A stretch of 64,000 nucleotides of DNA from Oscillospiraceae bacterium (GTDB taxonomy: Bacteria > Bacillota > Clostridia > Oscillospirales > Acutalibacteraceae). Both the position numbers and the translations under genes were made by a program. Each line of letters starts with the position of its first letter. Within the stretch, counting starts at the first letter, position 1. Positions 7,753 to 16,414 of the stretch are shown one piece after another. Where the stretch lies: assembly GCA_015065765.1 (NCBI GenBank), contig SVPP01000003.1:92141-156140 (forward strand), read 5' to 3'. The notes beneath the pieces are model-generated. The model saw only the letters and a list, made by a program, of their open reading frames with translations, was not told where the DNA came from and did no database searches.

Positions 7753-9541
7753 ATGCTGTTTGGTCGAATTGGCTGTTGTAAAGCTCTGCATAGAATCCAC
7801 CTTTTTCAAGCAGCTCTGTATGCGTGCCTTGCTCTATTATATCGCCGTCCTTCATTACAAGAATAAGGTCGGCATTTTTTATTGTTGAAAGTCTGTGCGC
7901 GATAACAAAGCTTGTTCTGTTCTCTGTAAGTTTATCCATAGCCCTCTGAGTAATAAGCTCTGTTCTTGTATCGACAGAAGATGTTGCCTCGTCAAGAATA
8001 AGCATAGGACTGTTCTGAATCATGGCTCTTGCTACTGTGAACAACTGCTTCTGTCCTGCGGAAATAGTTGTTTTTTCGCTCATGATGGTGTCGAATCCCT
8101 GAGGCAGACTTTTTACGAAGTGATAAATTCCGCAAGCCTTGCAGGCACGAATCAGTTCTTCATCTGATACACCCTCCTTGTTGTAAACGAGGTTTTCTCT
8201 CACAGTTCCTTCGAAGAGCCACGTGTCCTGAAGTACCATTGAGAAAAGTGAATGTACACTGTCGCGCTTCAGTTCGGAAATAGGAGTGCCGTCAATTTTA
8301 ATTTTACCTGAGTTTACTTCAAAAAATCTCATGATAAGGTTTACCATTGTTGTTTTACCGGCACCTGTAGGACCAACAATTGCAACCTTTTGTCCCGGCT
8401 TTACATGAGCAGAGAAATTCTTGATGATAATTTTATCAGGGTTGTCAGGATATGAGAAACGTACATTTTCAAATTCGACTTCACCTCTGATATTCATATC
8501 AGCTTCAGGCTTTTCACTTTCGTCTGAAAGCTCTTCTTCTTCAAGAAAATCAAATACTCTGTCACCTGCTGCTGCGGCTGACTGCATACTTGTCATGCCT
8601 TGTGCAATAGTGCTCAGTGGCGAAGTGAAAAGACGTACATACATGATGAATGCGATAATCACACCGAATTTAATTTCGCCGTTGAGTGCCAGAACTGCAC
8701 CGATGATGCATACCGCAACATATCCTAAGTTTCCGATAATGTTCATCAGTGGTTGCATCACACCTGAAAGAAACTGGCTTTTCCATTCGGAGTTGTAAAC
8801 GGCACGGTTAAGCTCCTGAAAATTTGCTTTAATTCCTTCATTAGCTCGGGAAAGTCGGACAACATCGTGACCTGTGTACATTTCCTCGATGAAGCCGTTG
8901 AGTGTACCTAAATTGTGCTGACGTGCAACGAAATATTTCTGTGAACGAGACATGATAAGTGCCATAAATAAAAATCCCAGAAGTGTTGAACCGATTGCAC
9001 CAAGAGCCATTCTCCATTCAGTTGCGAACATCATTACAAGACATCCTGCAAACTGCGCAGCGGCACTTATCATTGACGGCATACTGTTTGAGAGTGTCTG
9101 CTGAAGAGTGCTGACGTCATTTGTTACACGGCTTAAGATATCGCCATGTGAGGATGAGCCAAACAGTTTCATAGGGACACGGTTTATCTTCATTGACAAA
9201 TCGTTTCGCATTGTGCGTGAAAGGTCGAGCGTTACGGTAGCCATAATGTAGTGCTGGATATAGTTGAAAAGAGCACTGAGTCCGTAAATTCCGATAAGAA
9301 CGAGGCAGAGTCTGCCCACTTCTTTTAAATCAATATTGCTGTAAAGAGAGCTTGAAATGAGGTTAGTAACTCTTTCGAGCTGTTTCGGGCCGACAATTGT
9401 AAGAATCGCACCGAGAGCTGCAAGAAAAAGTGAAACTACTGTAGGGACTTTAAGCTTAGGAGAATAGGAGAAAAGCTTTTTTATTACTCCCATAATGCCT
9501 CTTTTGCTTTTCTGCGGGGCAGTTGGTTTCTGATGTGCCAT
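7751..9541 (-). CDS. ABC exporter half-transporter, ATP-binding and permease (second of pair)
   Basis: A 596-residue fused exporter: a six-helix membrane domain (about 30-330) and a nucleotide-binding domain with Walker A GPTGAGKTTMVN, Q-loop MVLQDTW, signature ISAGQKQ (in place of LSGGQ), Walker B LILDEATSSVD and the switch IAHRLST. It probably pairs with the preceding gene as a heterodimeric multidrug- or lipid-type exporter (BmrCD/LmrCD class). The start at 9541 (MAHQ) has AGGAGG six bases upstream; an ATG at 9559 overlapping the upstream stop as ATGA would add MRGGEK. Substrate unknown. Confidence 0.9.
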   Translation of the reverse strand: MAHQKPTAPQKSKRGIMGVIKKLFSYSPKLKVPTVVSLFLAALGAILTIVGPKQLERVTNLISSSLYSNIDLKEVGRLCLVLIGIYGLSALFNYIQHYIMATVTLDLSRTMRNDLSMKINRVPMKLFGSSSHGDILSRVTNDVSTLQQTLSNSMPSMISAAAQFAGCLVMMFATEWRMALGAIGSTLLGFLFMALIMSRSQKYFVARQHNLGTLNGFIEEMYTGHDVVRLSRANEGIKANFQELNRAVYNSEWKSQFLSGVMQPLMNIIGNLGYVAVCIIGAVLALNGEIKFGVIIAFIMYVRLFTSPLSTIAQGMTSMQSAAAAGDRVFDFLEEEELSDESEKPEADMNIRGEVEFENVRFSYPDNPDKIIIKNFSAHVKPGQKVAIVGPTGAGKTTMVNLIMRFFEVNSGKIKIDGTPISELKRDSVHSLFSMVLQDTWLFEGTVRENLVYNKEGVSDEELIRACKACGIYHFVKSLPQGFDTIMSEKTTISAGQKQLFTVARAMIQNSPMLILDEATSSVDTRTELITQRAMDKLTENRTSFVIAHRLSTIKNADLILVMKDGDIIEQGTHTELLEKGGFYAELYNSQFDQTA

Positions 9542-9555
9542 TTTTTCTCCTCCTC

Positions 9556-11313
9556 TCATTTGAGTTCATCTTCTGAAAGCTGTGACATGGCTATTTCACG
9601 ATAAACCTCACAGCTTTCCATAAGCTCACTGTGTGTGCCGATACCTACGGCTTTTCCTTCGTCAAGGACAACGATTTGGTCAGCGTTTCTTATTGTACCG
9701 ATTCTCTGAGCAACTATCATTTTGGTGACTCCACTGAGCTTTTTGTCAAGCTCGCTTCTCAGTGCTTTATCGGTTTTGTAGTCAAGGGCTGAAAATGAAT
9801 CGTCAAAAATCAGGATCTCAGGTTTACGTGCCAATGCTCTTGCAATAGAAATTCGTTGCTTCTGACCGCCTGAAACATTGGTGCCTCCCTGTGATATAGG
9901 TGAATTGATTCCGCCTGCAAGTTTTTCTACAAATTCTTTTGCTTGTGCAGTTTCAAGAGCTTCATATGCGTTTTTATCTGTTTTTTCTCCTCGGCTTTCA
10001 CCGAAAAGTACATTTTTCTTTATATCACCTGCAAAGAGTACGGCCTTTTGTGTTACGAAACCTATACGGTCATAAAGTGCATCAAAGGAAAAGTCTCTGA
10101 CATTTATTCCGTCTACAAAAATTTCACCCTCAGTCGCATCGTAAAATCTTGCTGCAAGGCTGATCAGTGTAGTTTTACCTGAGCCCGTAGCACCGATAAA
10201 AGCAATAGTTTCGCCTTTATTTACTTTGAAGGATATGTTCTCAAGAGTATTCTCTGATGAATCGGGATATCTGAAAGATACATTTTTAAATTCAACTGTA
10301 CCTTCCTCTTCTGCTTCGTTTTCTCTTCCTTCATGAAGGTCGCTTTCTGTGAAGAGCACTTCGCAGATTCTCTGCGCAGATACCTGTGCGGCGGGGAGGA
10401 ACATAACTATCATAACAAGCATCATTATTGACATGATGACATATGTTGCGTATGTGCTGAAAACCACAACGTCGCTGAACATTGTAAGTCGTCCTGCGAA
10501 ATCTGCAACAGGAATGTTATTGATGATCCCTGCACCCACCCAGTAAATTACGAGGCCGAGACAGTTCATTGCAAGACCTACAAGAGGCATAAGCAGAGCG
10601 AATGTTCGCTGGTTGAAAAGCTGAGTTTTCATAAGGTTGGTGGCTGCAACATCGAATTTTTTATTCTGGTAGTCCTCTGCACGGAATGCGTGGACAACAT
10701 TGATACCTGTCAGATTTTCACGGGCGATGAGATTGATTTTGTCAATTTGTTTCTGAACAATTTTGAAGCGTGGGATGACAACTGTAATCATAACAGACAT
10801 AATTCCGAGAAGAAAAATAACAAAGCCTGCCGTAATCAGCGAAAGTGTCCAGCTTTTTGTTACGATTTTTATGATTGCCCACACTGCCATAATAGGTGCC
10901 TTGACAATCATCTGAAGTCCCATAGAAACCGACATCTGAACCTGTGAAACGTCGTTTGTAGTACGGTTTATAAGGCTGGGAACAGAAAAATCAAGCATTT
11001 CTTTCTTGCTGAAGTCAGAAACTTTATTGAAGAGAAGTTCTCTTATGGTGAAGCTGAAGCCTGAACCGACTCTTGCAGACAGATAACCGCATATAATTGC
11101 CATAGCGGCACTTGCGGCAGTACAGGCGAGCATCTTACCGCCTGTGAGCAGAATCTCATTTACAGTGCTGCCCGGTGTCTGGATCAGAATAGTAAGGTTG
11201 CTCATATATTCGGGGAGCTTCAGGTCAAAAAATATTTGGCCGAGTACAAGAAGTGCTGCACCGAGAGCCATAAGCCATTCTTTCGCTTTCATTTTGCCGA
11301 GTAATTTAATCAT
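9556..11313 (-). CDS. ABC exporter half-transporter, ATP-binding and permease (first of pair)
   Basis: A 585-residue fused exporter. The membrane domain spans about 10-310; the nucleotide-binding domain has Walker A GATGSGKTTLIS, signature VSGGQKQRIS, and Walker B LIFDDSFSALD, where Asp replaces the catalytic Glu after Walker B. A degenerate ATPase site in one half is typical of heterodimeric exporters, and here it matches the pairing with the next gene, which keeps Glu. The start MIKLLGKMK at 11313 has AAGGAGA upstream; a longer frame from 11370 lacks such a site. The upstream region carries a tandem direct repeat but no clear -35. Confidence 0.9.
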   Translation of the reverse strand: MIKLLGKMKAKEWLMALGAALLVLGQIFFDLKLPEYMSNLTILIQTPGSTVNEILLTGGKMLACTAASAAMAIICGYLSARVGSGFSFTIRELLFNKVSDFSKKEMLDFSVPSLINRTTNDVSQVQMSVSMGLQMIVKAPIMAVWAIIKIVTKSWTLSLITAGFVIFLLGIMSVMITVVIPRFKIVQKQIDKINLIARENLTGINVVHAFRAEDYQNKKFDVAATNLMKTQLFNQRTFALLMPLVGLAMNCLGLVIYWVGAGIINNIPVADFAGRLTMFSDVVVFSTYATYVIMSIMMLVMIVMFLPAAQVSAQRICEVLFTESDLHEGRENEAEEEGTVEFKNVSFRYPDSSENTLENISFKVNKGETIAFIGATGSGKTTLISLAARFYDATEGEIFVDGINVRDFSFDALYDRIGFVTQKAVLFAGDIKKNVLFGESRGEKTDKNAYEALETAQAKEFVEKLAGGINSPISQGGTNVSGGQKQRISIARALARKPEILIFDDSFSALDYKTDKALRSELDKKLSGVTKMIVAQRIGTIRNADQIVVLDEGKAVGIGTHSELMESCEVYREIAMSQLSEDELK

Positions 11314-11343
11314 TAACTGTTTCTCCTTGAACAATAATATATC

Positions 11344-11365
11344 ACTATATATTATACTATATATT
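11344..11365 (-). promoter_or_regulatory. Tandem direct repeat upstream of the ABC exporter pair
   Basis: On the minus strand AATATATAGT occurs twice (11356-11365 and 11344-11353) with a 12-base period, and TATAAT lies across the junction. About one helical turn between copies suggests binding of a dimeric regulator. No clear -35 is visible, so activation is possible. Confidence 0.35.
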
Positions 11366-11408
11366 TCCAAAAATAAAAAGTATAATGTGTTACTTTTTTG
11401 TGAATGAG

Positions 11409-11437
11409 TTGAACTTTGAGTTTTTGTGTGATAGAAT
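11409..11437 (+). promoter_or_regulatory. Promoter of the patatin gene
   Basis: TTGAAC (11409-11414), 17-bp spacer, TAGAAT (11432-11437) with TGA before it (extended -10), 22 bases before the start codon. Confidence 0.65.
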
Positions 11438-11458
11438 AAAGCAAAAGGAAGTGAGAAA

Positions 11459-12295
11459 ATGAATGCAGTAATTGATGCCGGCGGGGGATTGAGAGGGATT
11501 TACACAGCAGGTGTTTTTGACAGGTGTCTTGATGACGATATCTATTTTGATTTATGCATTGGTGTTTCTGCGGGAAGTGCTAATATTTCTACATTTCTCT
11601 CAAAGCAAAAATTAAGAACGTACCGTTTTTATCACGATTATTCTCAGCGTAAAGAATATATGAGCCTTGGGAATTTTATCAGAAAAGGCTCTTATCTTGA
11701 CCTTGATTACATATATTCCGTTCTTACAGATTCAGACGGTGAAGACCCTATTGATTATCCACAACTTGCAAAGTACAAGGGTCAGCTTCTGATTGCTGCC
11801 ACGGAGGCAGAAACAGGTGAAGCTCACTATTTTACAAAGGACGATTTATCTCAGGATAACTATAAGGTTTTCTGTGCATCAAGTGCAATTCCTTTTGTGT
11901 GTAAACCTGTGGAAATAAACGGTAAAAAATATATGGATGGTGGAGTAGCAGTACCTGTTCCGCTTGAAAAAGCACTTGAAATGGGCGCGGACAAAATCGT
12001 TTTTGCTCTGTCAAAACCTAAGAATTTCAGACGAAGCAGTTCGAGAAATGATATAATAGCAAAACTTATCAGAAGGAAATACCCGGAGGCAGCAAGGGTT
12101 CTGCTTGAAAGTAACGCGGAGTATGACCGTCTTGTGGATAAGGCAATCGAACTTGAAAAAGAGGGAAGAGTGCTGATCGTTTCACCTGATGATACATGTG
12201 GAGTTGATACCCTTACAAAGGACAAGGAAAAACTGCATCTGCTCTACGAAAAAGGATACCGTGATGCAGAAAAAATCAAAGAATTTCTGAAATAA
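11459..12295 (+). CDS. Patatin-like phospholipase family protein
   Basis: A 278-residue patatin-fold serine hydrolase, similar in layout to YjjU-type bacterial proteins. The oxyanion motif DAGGGLRG (near residue 7), nucleophile elbow GVSAGS (near 36) and catalytic Asp in MDGGVAVPVP (near 160) form the Ser-Asp dyad. It would hydrolyse acyl esters of lipids in the cytoplasm or at the inner membrane face; there is no signal peptide. The start is preceded by AAGGAAGTGAG. It is transcribed alone between a divergent ABC pair and a convergent pfl operon, ending at a shared terminator. Confidence 0.88.
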   Translation: MNAVIDAGGGLRGIYTAGVFDRCLDDDIYFDLCIGVSAGSANISTFLSKQKLRTYRFYHDYSQRKEYMSLGNFIRKGSYLDLDYIYSVLTDSDGEDPIDYPQLAKYKGQLLIAATEAETGEAHYFTKDDLSQDNYKVFCASSAIPFVCKPVEINGKKYMDGGVAVPVPLEKALEMGADKIVFALSKPKNFRRSSSRNDIIAKLIRRKYPEAARVLLESNAEYDRLVDKAIELEKEGRVLIVSPDDTCGVDTLTKDKEKLHLLYEKGYRDAEKIKEFLK

Positions 12296-12300
12296 CAAAA

Positions 12301-12330
12301 ACCACGCAAAATCAATTTGCGTGGTTTTTT
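12301..12330. terminator. Bidirectional terminator between patatin gene and pflA
   Basis: ACCACGCAAA (12301-12310) pairs with TTTGCGTGGT (12316-12325) around ATCAA, followed by five T. The pflA stop codon lies inside the hairpin, so the last codons of pflA form part of the terminator. Confidence 0.88.
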
Positions 12331-13028
12331 ATGATTTCCTGTAATTCCTTTACCCTTTCAGGAGATGCTTCCGGAATGTTGCTGAAAGGAAACTCCATAT
12401 TCAGATTGTCATATTTTGGTTGACAAAGCTTCCTGAAAGGAAGAAGTTCAATTTTTTCAGTACAGTTTTTGTGATTATCCGTGATTTCAAGAAGTTTTGA
12501 AATATTTTCTTCTGTATCGTTCTTTGTAGGGATAATAACCTGTCTTACCCATGTAGGAATATTATTTTCTTCGAGATAATCATAAAATTTCAAAACGTCT
12601 GAAAGCGAACAGCCTACGTATCCTTTGTAATCTTTTTCGTTGGTATACTTTATATCGAGAAGAACGAGGTCAGTGACTGACAGGAGTTTTTTCACCTTTT
12701 CATCAAGAATGCATCCGCTTGTGTCAAGGCATGTGTGGATGTTTTCTTTTTTGCAGAGTGTGAAAAGTTTACGGACAAATTCACATTGCATCAAAGCTTC
12801 TCCGCCTGAAACAGTAACTCCGCCGTCATGACCGAAATATTCGCGGAAACGAAGAATTTTTGTGAGCATTTCTTCGGGTGTTACTTCCTGCTCCTTTGAA
12901 AATTCCCATGTGTCAGGGTTGTGACAGCAGGAGCATCTGAGGGGACACCCCTGCATGAAAATTACGTATCTCACTCCGGGGCCGTCAACGGCACCGAAGG
13001 ACTGAACGGAATTAATGTAGCCGTTCAT
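12312..13028 (-). CDS. pflA: Pyruvate formate-lyase activating enzyme
   Basis: A 238-residue radical SAM activase. The [4Fe-4S] motif is CPLRCSCC (C-x3-C-x2-C) near residue 28, preceded by the GPG segment typical of activases and followed by HNPDTW; GGEALMQ binds SAM. It uses SAM and an electron to place the glycyl radical on PflB. Length matches the family. It directly abuts the pflB stop codon (start 13028, pflB ends 13029), so the two are transcribed together. The pflB ZTP riboswitch and promoter therefore control both. Confidence 0.95.
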   Translation of the reverse strand: MNGYINSVQSFGAVDGPGVRYVIFMQGCPLRCSCCHNPDTWEFSKEQEVTPEEMLTKILRFREYFGHDGGVTVSGGEALMQCEFVRKLFTLCKKENIHTCLDTSGCILDEKVKKLLSVTDLVLLDIKYTNEKDYKGYVGCSLSDVLKFYDYLEENNIPTWVRQVIIPTKNDTEENISKLLEITDNHKNCTEKIELLPFRKLCQPKYDNLNMEFPFSNIPEASPERVKELQEIIKNHAN

Positions 13029-15263
13029 TTATGCAAGCCTCTCGTGGAATGTACGGGAGATAACTTCTTTCTGCTGCTCTCTTGAAAGTTTTACAAAGTT
13101 AACTGCATATCCTGAAACACGCACTGTAAGGTTGGGATAGTTTTCAGGATGCTCGTAAGCGTCCATAAGAGTTTCGCGATTGAGAACGTTTACGTTGATG
13201 TGGTGAGCACATTTTCTGAAATATCCGTCAAGAACGTGAACAAGGTTTGATGTCTTTGATTCGTCGTCTTTGCCGAGGGCATCAGGAGTTATAGAGAATG
13301 TGTTTGAAATACCGTCACGGCAGTCGTCATAGGAAATTTTAGCAACACTGTTGAGAGACGCAAGAGCACCGTTTTCTTCTCTGTTGTGCATGGGGTTTGC
13401 ACCGGGTGCAAAGGGTTCACCTTTCTTTCTGCCGTCAGGAGTTGCACCTGTCTTTTTGCCGTAAGCGACGTTTGATGTAATAGTAAGAACAGAAAGAGTG
13501 TGAATTGCGTTTCTGTAAGTGGGAGTTTTGCGAAGCTCTGTGATTACCTGATGAGCAAGGTCACGTGCTATAAGGTCAACTCTGTCATCATCGTTGCCGT
13601 ATTTGGGGAATTCACCCTCAGTTTCAAAGTCTACAATATATCCATCTTCGTTGCGGATGGGTTTAACTTTTGCAAATTTGATTGCGCTGAGTGAGTCTGT
13701 GATAACTGAAAGACCTGCAACACCGAAAGCCATAAATCTTTCAACGTCTGTGTCATGCAGAGCCATCTGAGACTTCTCATATGCATATTTATCGTGCATG
13801 TAGTGGATAACATTCATTGTGTTAACGTAGAGCTTCATGAGCCATTCCACATACTCATCAAATCTTTCTTTAACTTTATCGAAATCAAGAACTTCGTCTG
13901 CCATTACATCCTTCTGAGGACCGATGTGGATGCCCGATGTTGTATCGTAACCACCGTTGAGAGTAAGAAGAAGGAGTTTTGCAAGGTTGCATCTTGCTCC
14001 GAAGAACTGCATCTGCTTACCGACTTTCATTGCTGAAACGCAACATGCGATTGCATAGTCGTCACCGTAAATGGGACGCATAACATCATCGTTTTCGTAC
14101 TGGATTGAGTCAGTGTCAATTGAAAGCTTAGCACAGAAATTCTTGAAGTTTTCGGGAAGCTTTTCTGACCAGAGAATTGTAAGGTTCGGTTCGGGAGCTG
14201 AGCCTAAGTTGTAGAGAGTGTTGAGAACACGATAACTGTTTTTCGTAACAAGTGTTCTGCCATCTTCGCCCATACCGCCAACTGCTTCCGTAATCCACAT
14301 GGGATCGCCACCGAAAAGTTCATTGTATTCGGGTGTTCTCAGGTGTCTTGCCATACGCAGCTTCATAACGAAATCGTCCATGATTTCCTGAGCTTCTTCT
14401 TCTGTAAGAACACCCGATTTGAGGTCACGTTCAATGTAAATGTCAATGAATGTTGCAGTTCTGCCAAGGCTCATTGCAGCACCGTTCTGCTCCTTAATAG
14501 CGGCAAGGTAGCCGAAGTAGAGCCACTGAACGGCTTCTTTTGCAGTTTCAGCAGGACGGCTGATGTCAAAGCCGTACATTTCAGCCATTTCCTTCATTTT
14601 GCCGAGGAAAGTAATCTGCTGGAAAAGTTCCTCAAGCTGTCTTACAGTTGCAAAATTCATGCTTTCGTCTTTTGCAATGCGAGCTTTATCCTTTTTCTTT
14701 TCTTCAATAAGTCTGTCAATTCCGTAGAGAGCAACACGTCGATAGTCGCCGATAATTCTGCCTCTGCCGTAAGCATCGGGGAGACCTGTGATGATGCTGG
14801 ATTTTCTCGCCATACGCATCTCTTCACTGTATGCTCTGAAAACACCGTCATTGTGAGTTGTTCTGAACTGGAATTCATTTTCAATTTTATCTGAAAGCTT
14901 GTAGCCGTAAGCAGCACAAGCCTGTCTTGCCATTCTGATACCGCCGAAGGGGTTGACGCCTCTCTTAAGAGGACGGTTAGTCTGGAGACCTACGATGATT
15001 TCTTTTTCTTTGTCAAGATATCCGGGACTGTAGCTTGTCAGTGAGGATACAGTTGTAGTATCGATATCAAGAACGCCGCCGTACTGCTTCTCAACAGTGA
15101 GAAGTGTGTTGAGTTTGTTCATCAGCTCTTCAGTTCTTTTTGTAGGACCTGCAAGGAATGATGAATCACCTTCGTAAGGTGTATAGTTGACCTGAATGAA
15201 ATCACGCACGTTGATTTCGTCCTGCCATTTGCCGCTTTTGAATCCGTTCCAGCATTCGTTCAT
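13029..15263 (-). CDS. pflB: Formate C-acetyltransferase (pyruvate formate-lyase)
   Basis: A 744-residue glycyl-radical enzyme converting pyruvate and CoA to acetyl-CoA and formate in anaerobic fermentation. The catalytic pair CC is in IACCVSAM near residue 407, and the radical Gly is in [12 protein letters not shown] close to the C-terminus, where it should be. The N-terminus [20 protein letters not shown] is PFL-typical, which separates it from glycerol dehydratase relatives. The start follows GAAAGGATG. A strong promoter and a ZTP riboswitch with a terminator lie upstream, tying expression to folate or purine-intermediate status. Confidence 0.96.
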   Translation of the reverse strand: MNECWNGFKSGKWQDEINVRDFIQVNYTPYEGDSSFLAGPTKRTEELMNKLNTLLTVEKQYGGVLDIDTTTVSSLTSYSPGYLDKEKEIIVGLQTNRPLKRGVNPFGGIRMARQACAAYGYKLSDKIENEFQFRTTHNDGVFRAYSEEMRMARKSSIITGLPDAYGRGRIIGDYRRVALYGIDRLIEEKKKDKARIAKDESMNFATVRQLEELFQQITFLGKMKEMAEMYGFDISRPAETAKEAVQWLYFGYLAAIKEQNGAAMSLGRTATFIDIYIERDLKSGVLTEEEAQEIMDDFVMKLRMARHLRTPEYNELFGGDPMWITEAVGGMGEDGRTLVTKNSYRVLNTLYNLGSAPEPNLTILWSEKLPENFKNFCAKLSIDTDSIQYENDDVMRPIYGDDYAIACCVSAMKVGKQMQFFGARCNLAKLLLLTLNGGYDTTSGIHIGPQKDVMADEVLDFDKVKERFDEYVEWLMKLYVNTMNVIHYMHDKYAYEKSQMALHDTDVERFMAFGVAGLSVITDSLSAIKFAKVKPIRNEDGYIVDFETEGEFPKYGNDDDRVDLIARDLAHQVITELRKTPTYRNAIHTLSVLTITSNVAYGKKTGATPDGRKKGEPFAPGANPMHNREENGALASLNSVAKISYDDCRDGISNTFSITPDALGKDDESKTSNLVHVLDGYFRKCAHHINVNVLNRETLMDAYEHPENYPNLTVRVSGYAVNFVKLSREQQKEVISRTFHERLA

Positions 15264-15293
15264 TTGATATCATCCTTTCTTTAAGTTGCCATG

Positions 15294-15402
15294 AAAATAT
15301 AAAAGGGCAATCCACGTGTGACGAGGATTGCCCAGACGGTCGGCTTAAAATCATTCTATGCTTCACGGTGTTTTCCACCTAATCCGTCAGTCACACAGAA
15401 TG
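15294..15402 (-). ncRNA. ZTP riboswitch (pfl motif) with intrinsic terminator, upstream of pflB
   Basis: Read on the minus strand, the leader has the pfl/ZTP hallmarks in order: GTGTGACTGACGG (around 15384-15397), an AGGTGG/CACC hairpin, then GCCGACCGTCTGGGCA (around 15329-15345). The last GGGC also opens the hairpin GGGCAATCC/GGATTGCCC (15305-15333), followed by TTTTATATTTT, so aptamer and terminator compete for the same bases. ZTP riboswitches sense ZTP/ZMP, which accumulates when 10-formyl-tetrahydrofolate is low; formate from PFL refills that pool. Ligand binding should allow read-through into pflB-pflA. Confidence 0.9.
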
Positions 15403-15418
15403 AACTATTTACATATAT

Positions 15419-15447
15419 ATTGTACCTTGAAAGCCACCTTTTGTCAA
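15419..15447 (-). promoter_or_regulatory. Promoter of pflB-pflA
   Basis: On the minus strand TTGACA (15442-15447), 17-bp spacer, TACAAT (15419-15424). The palindrome TGGTATTTTTACCA (15450-15463) sits just upstream of the -35. Confidence 0.85.
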
Positions 15448-15478
15448 TATGGTATTTTTACCAAATTAAAGATAGAAA

Positions 15479-16402
15479 TTACTTCTGTCTTGTGAGAATT
15501 TTTTCGCCGTCAAAAACAAGGATGCTGTAAGCCGAACCTGTTTTGTTTCCTTTTTCAAGCCATTCAGCGAAAGCTCTCTGCATTGATGTGTTTCTGGGAA
15601 GCTCGGAAACAGGCTTGTCGTCATACTGTACACCGAAAACTCTCCACTGGTCACCGAAATCATATTTTGTTGTAACGTTGAGGGGTTCAAAATCGTAGAG
15701 GAAATCTACTGTGTTTGAATTTGCGGGAAGGATTTTATCGTTATCAGGATAAAGGAGCCATGAGCCACAGGCTATGTACATATATTTCTTATCACCAAAT
15801 TTATCACGGAAGAATTTATATGCTTTTTTGTAAGAATCAAGTCTTACATCCATGGAAAGACTGCCGCAGTGAGAGGGGATATGCATACCGAGACAGAATT
15901 CGTCATCTTTGATTGTTTCGCCTGCAATTGTGAATTCGCTGCAGTCGAAAGAAGCAAGGTCATATTCAAATCTGCCTACCTTGAATCTTCTCATCTGGTA
16001 GAAGCCGTTGAACCAGCCTTCAACGAAAGTGCCGTACATGTCATAGTTCTCTTTACATTCAAGCATTTTAACCTTAAGGTCAATCATTGAATCCCAGAAA
16101 ATTTCTTCATCGATGTTTTCTTTCTTGTATTTCTTAAGAAGAGCTTCTGTACAGCTGAGAAGAATTACAAGGTTTACGATATAAACGTGAACACCGATTT
16201 CCTCTGAAAGAGCTTTTGTCTTATCAGCAAATTTATCGAAGTTTTTCTCCTTGATAAAATAATCTTTTCTGATTGATTCAAGAATTTTGTTTGCCTTCTC
16301 GTTTGCGATGATTTTGTCAAAAGCATCTGCGAGAACTTTTTTTGCTTCTTCAGGATATTCATGCTTGTCCATGAGAAGTGATACGAATTTGTAGTTTTTC
16401 AT
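15479..16402 (-). CDS. Acyltransferase-like protein (NAT_N/GNAT_C type), function unknown
   Basis: A 307-residue soluble protein. The first half is alpha-helical and the second half carries segments such as LGMHIPSHCGSL and YMYIACGSWLLYP, which match my recollection of the two-domain acyltransferase-like family with a GNAT-like C-terminal domain. I know no assigned substrate for this family. It is the last gene of the seven-gene carbohydrate operon, 12 bases after the sugar kinase, with GATAGGAG before its start. A role in acetylating a sugar intermediate is only a guess from context. No terminator is obvious before the pflB promoter. Confidence 0.6.
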   Translation of the reverse strand: MKNYKFVSLLMDKHEYPEEAKKVLADAFDKIIANEKANKILESIRKDYFIKEKNFDKFADKTKALSEEIGVHVYIVNLVILLSCTEALLKKYKKENIDEEIFWDSMIDLKVKMLECKENYDMYGTFVEGWFNGFYQMRRFKVGRFEYDLASFDCSEFTIAGETIKDDEFCLGMHIPSHCGSLSMDVRLDSYKKAYKFFRDKFGDKKYMYIACGSWLLYPDNDKILPANSNTVDFLYDFEPLNVTTKYDFGDQWRVFGVQYDDKPVSELPRNTSMQRAFAEWLEKGNKTGSAYSILVFDGEKILTRQK

Positions 16403-16414
16403 GTTTGATTTCTC

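Noticed and set aside
14343..14894. Long open frame on the plus strand inside pflB, and similar ones inside smc (54287-54967 minus) and yfbR/traX (35624-36328 plus)
   Set aside because: They lie antisense to well-conserved genes, have Cys/Phe- or Ser-rich composition typical of reverse-frame translation, and no ribosome binding sites.
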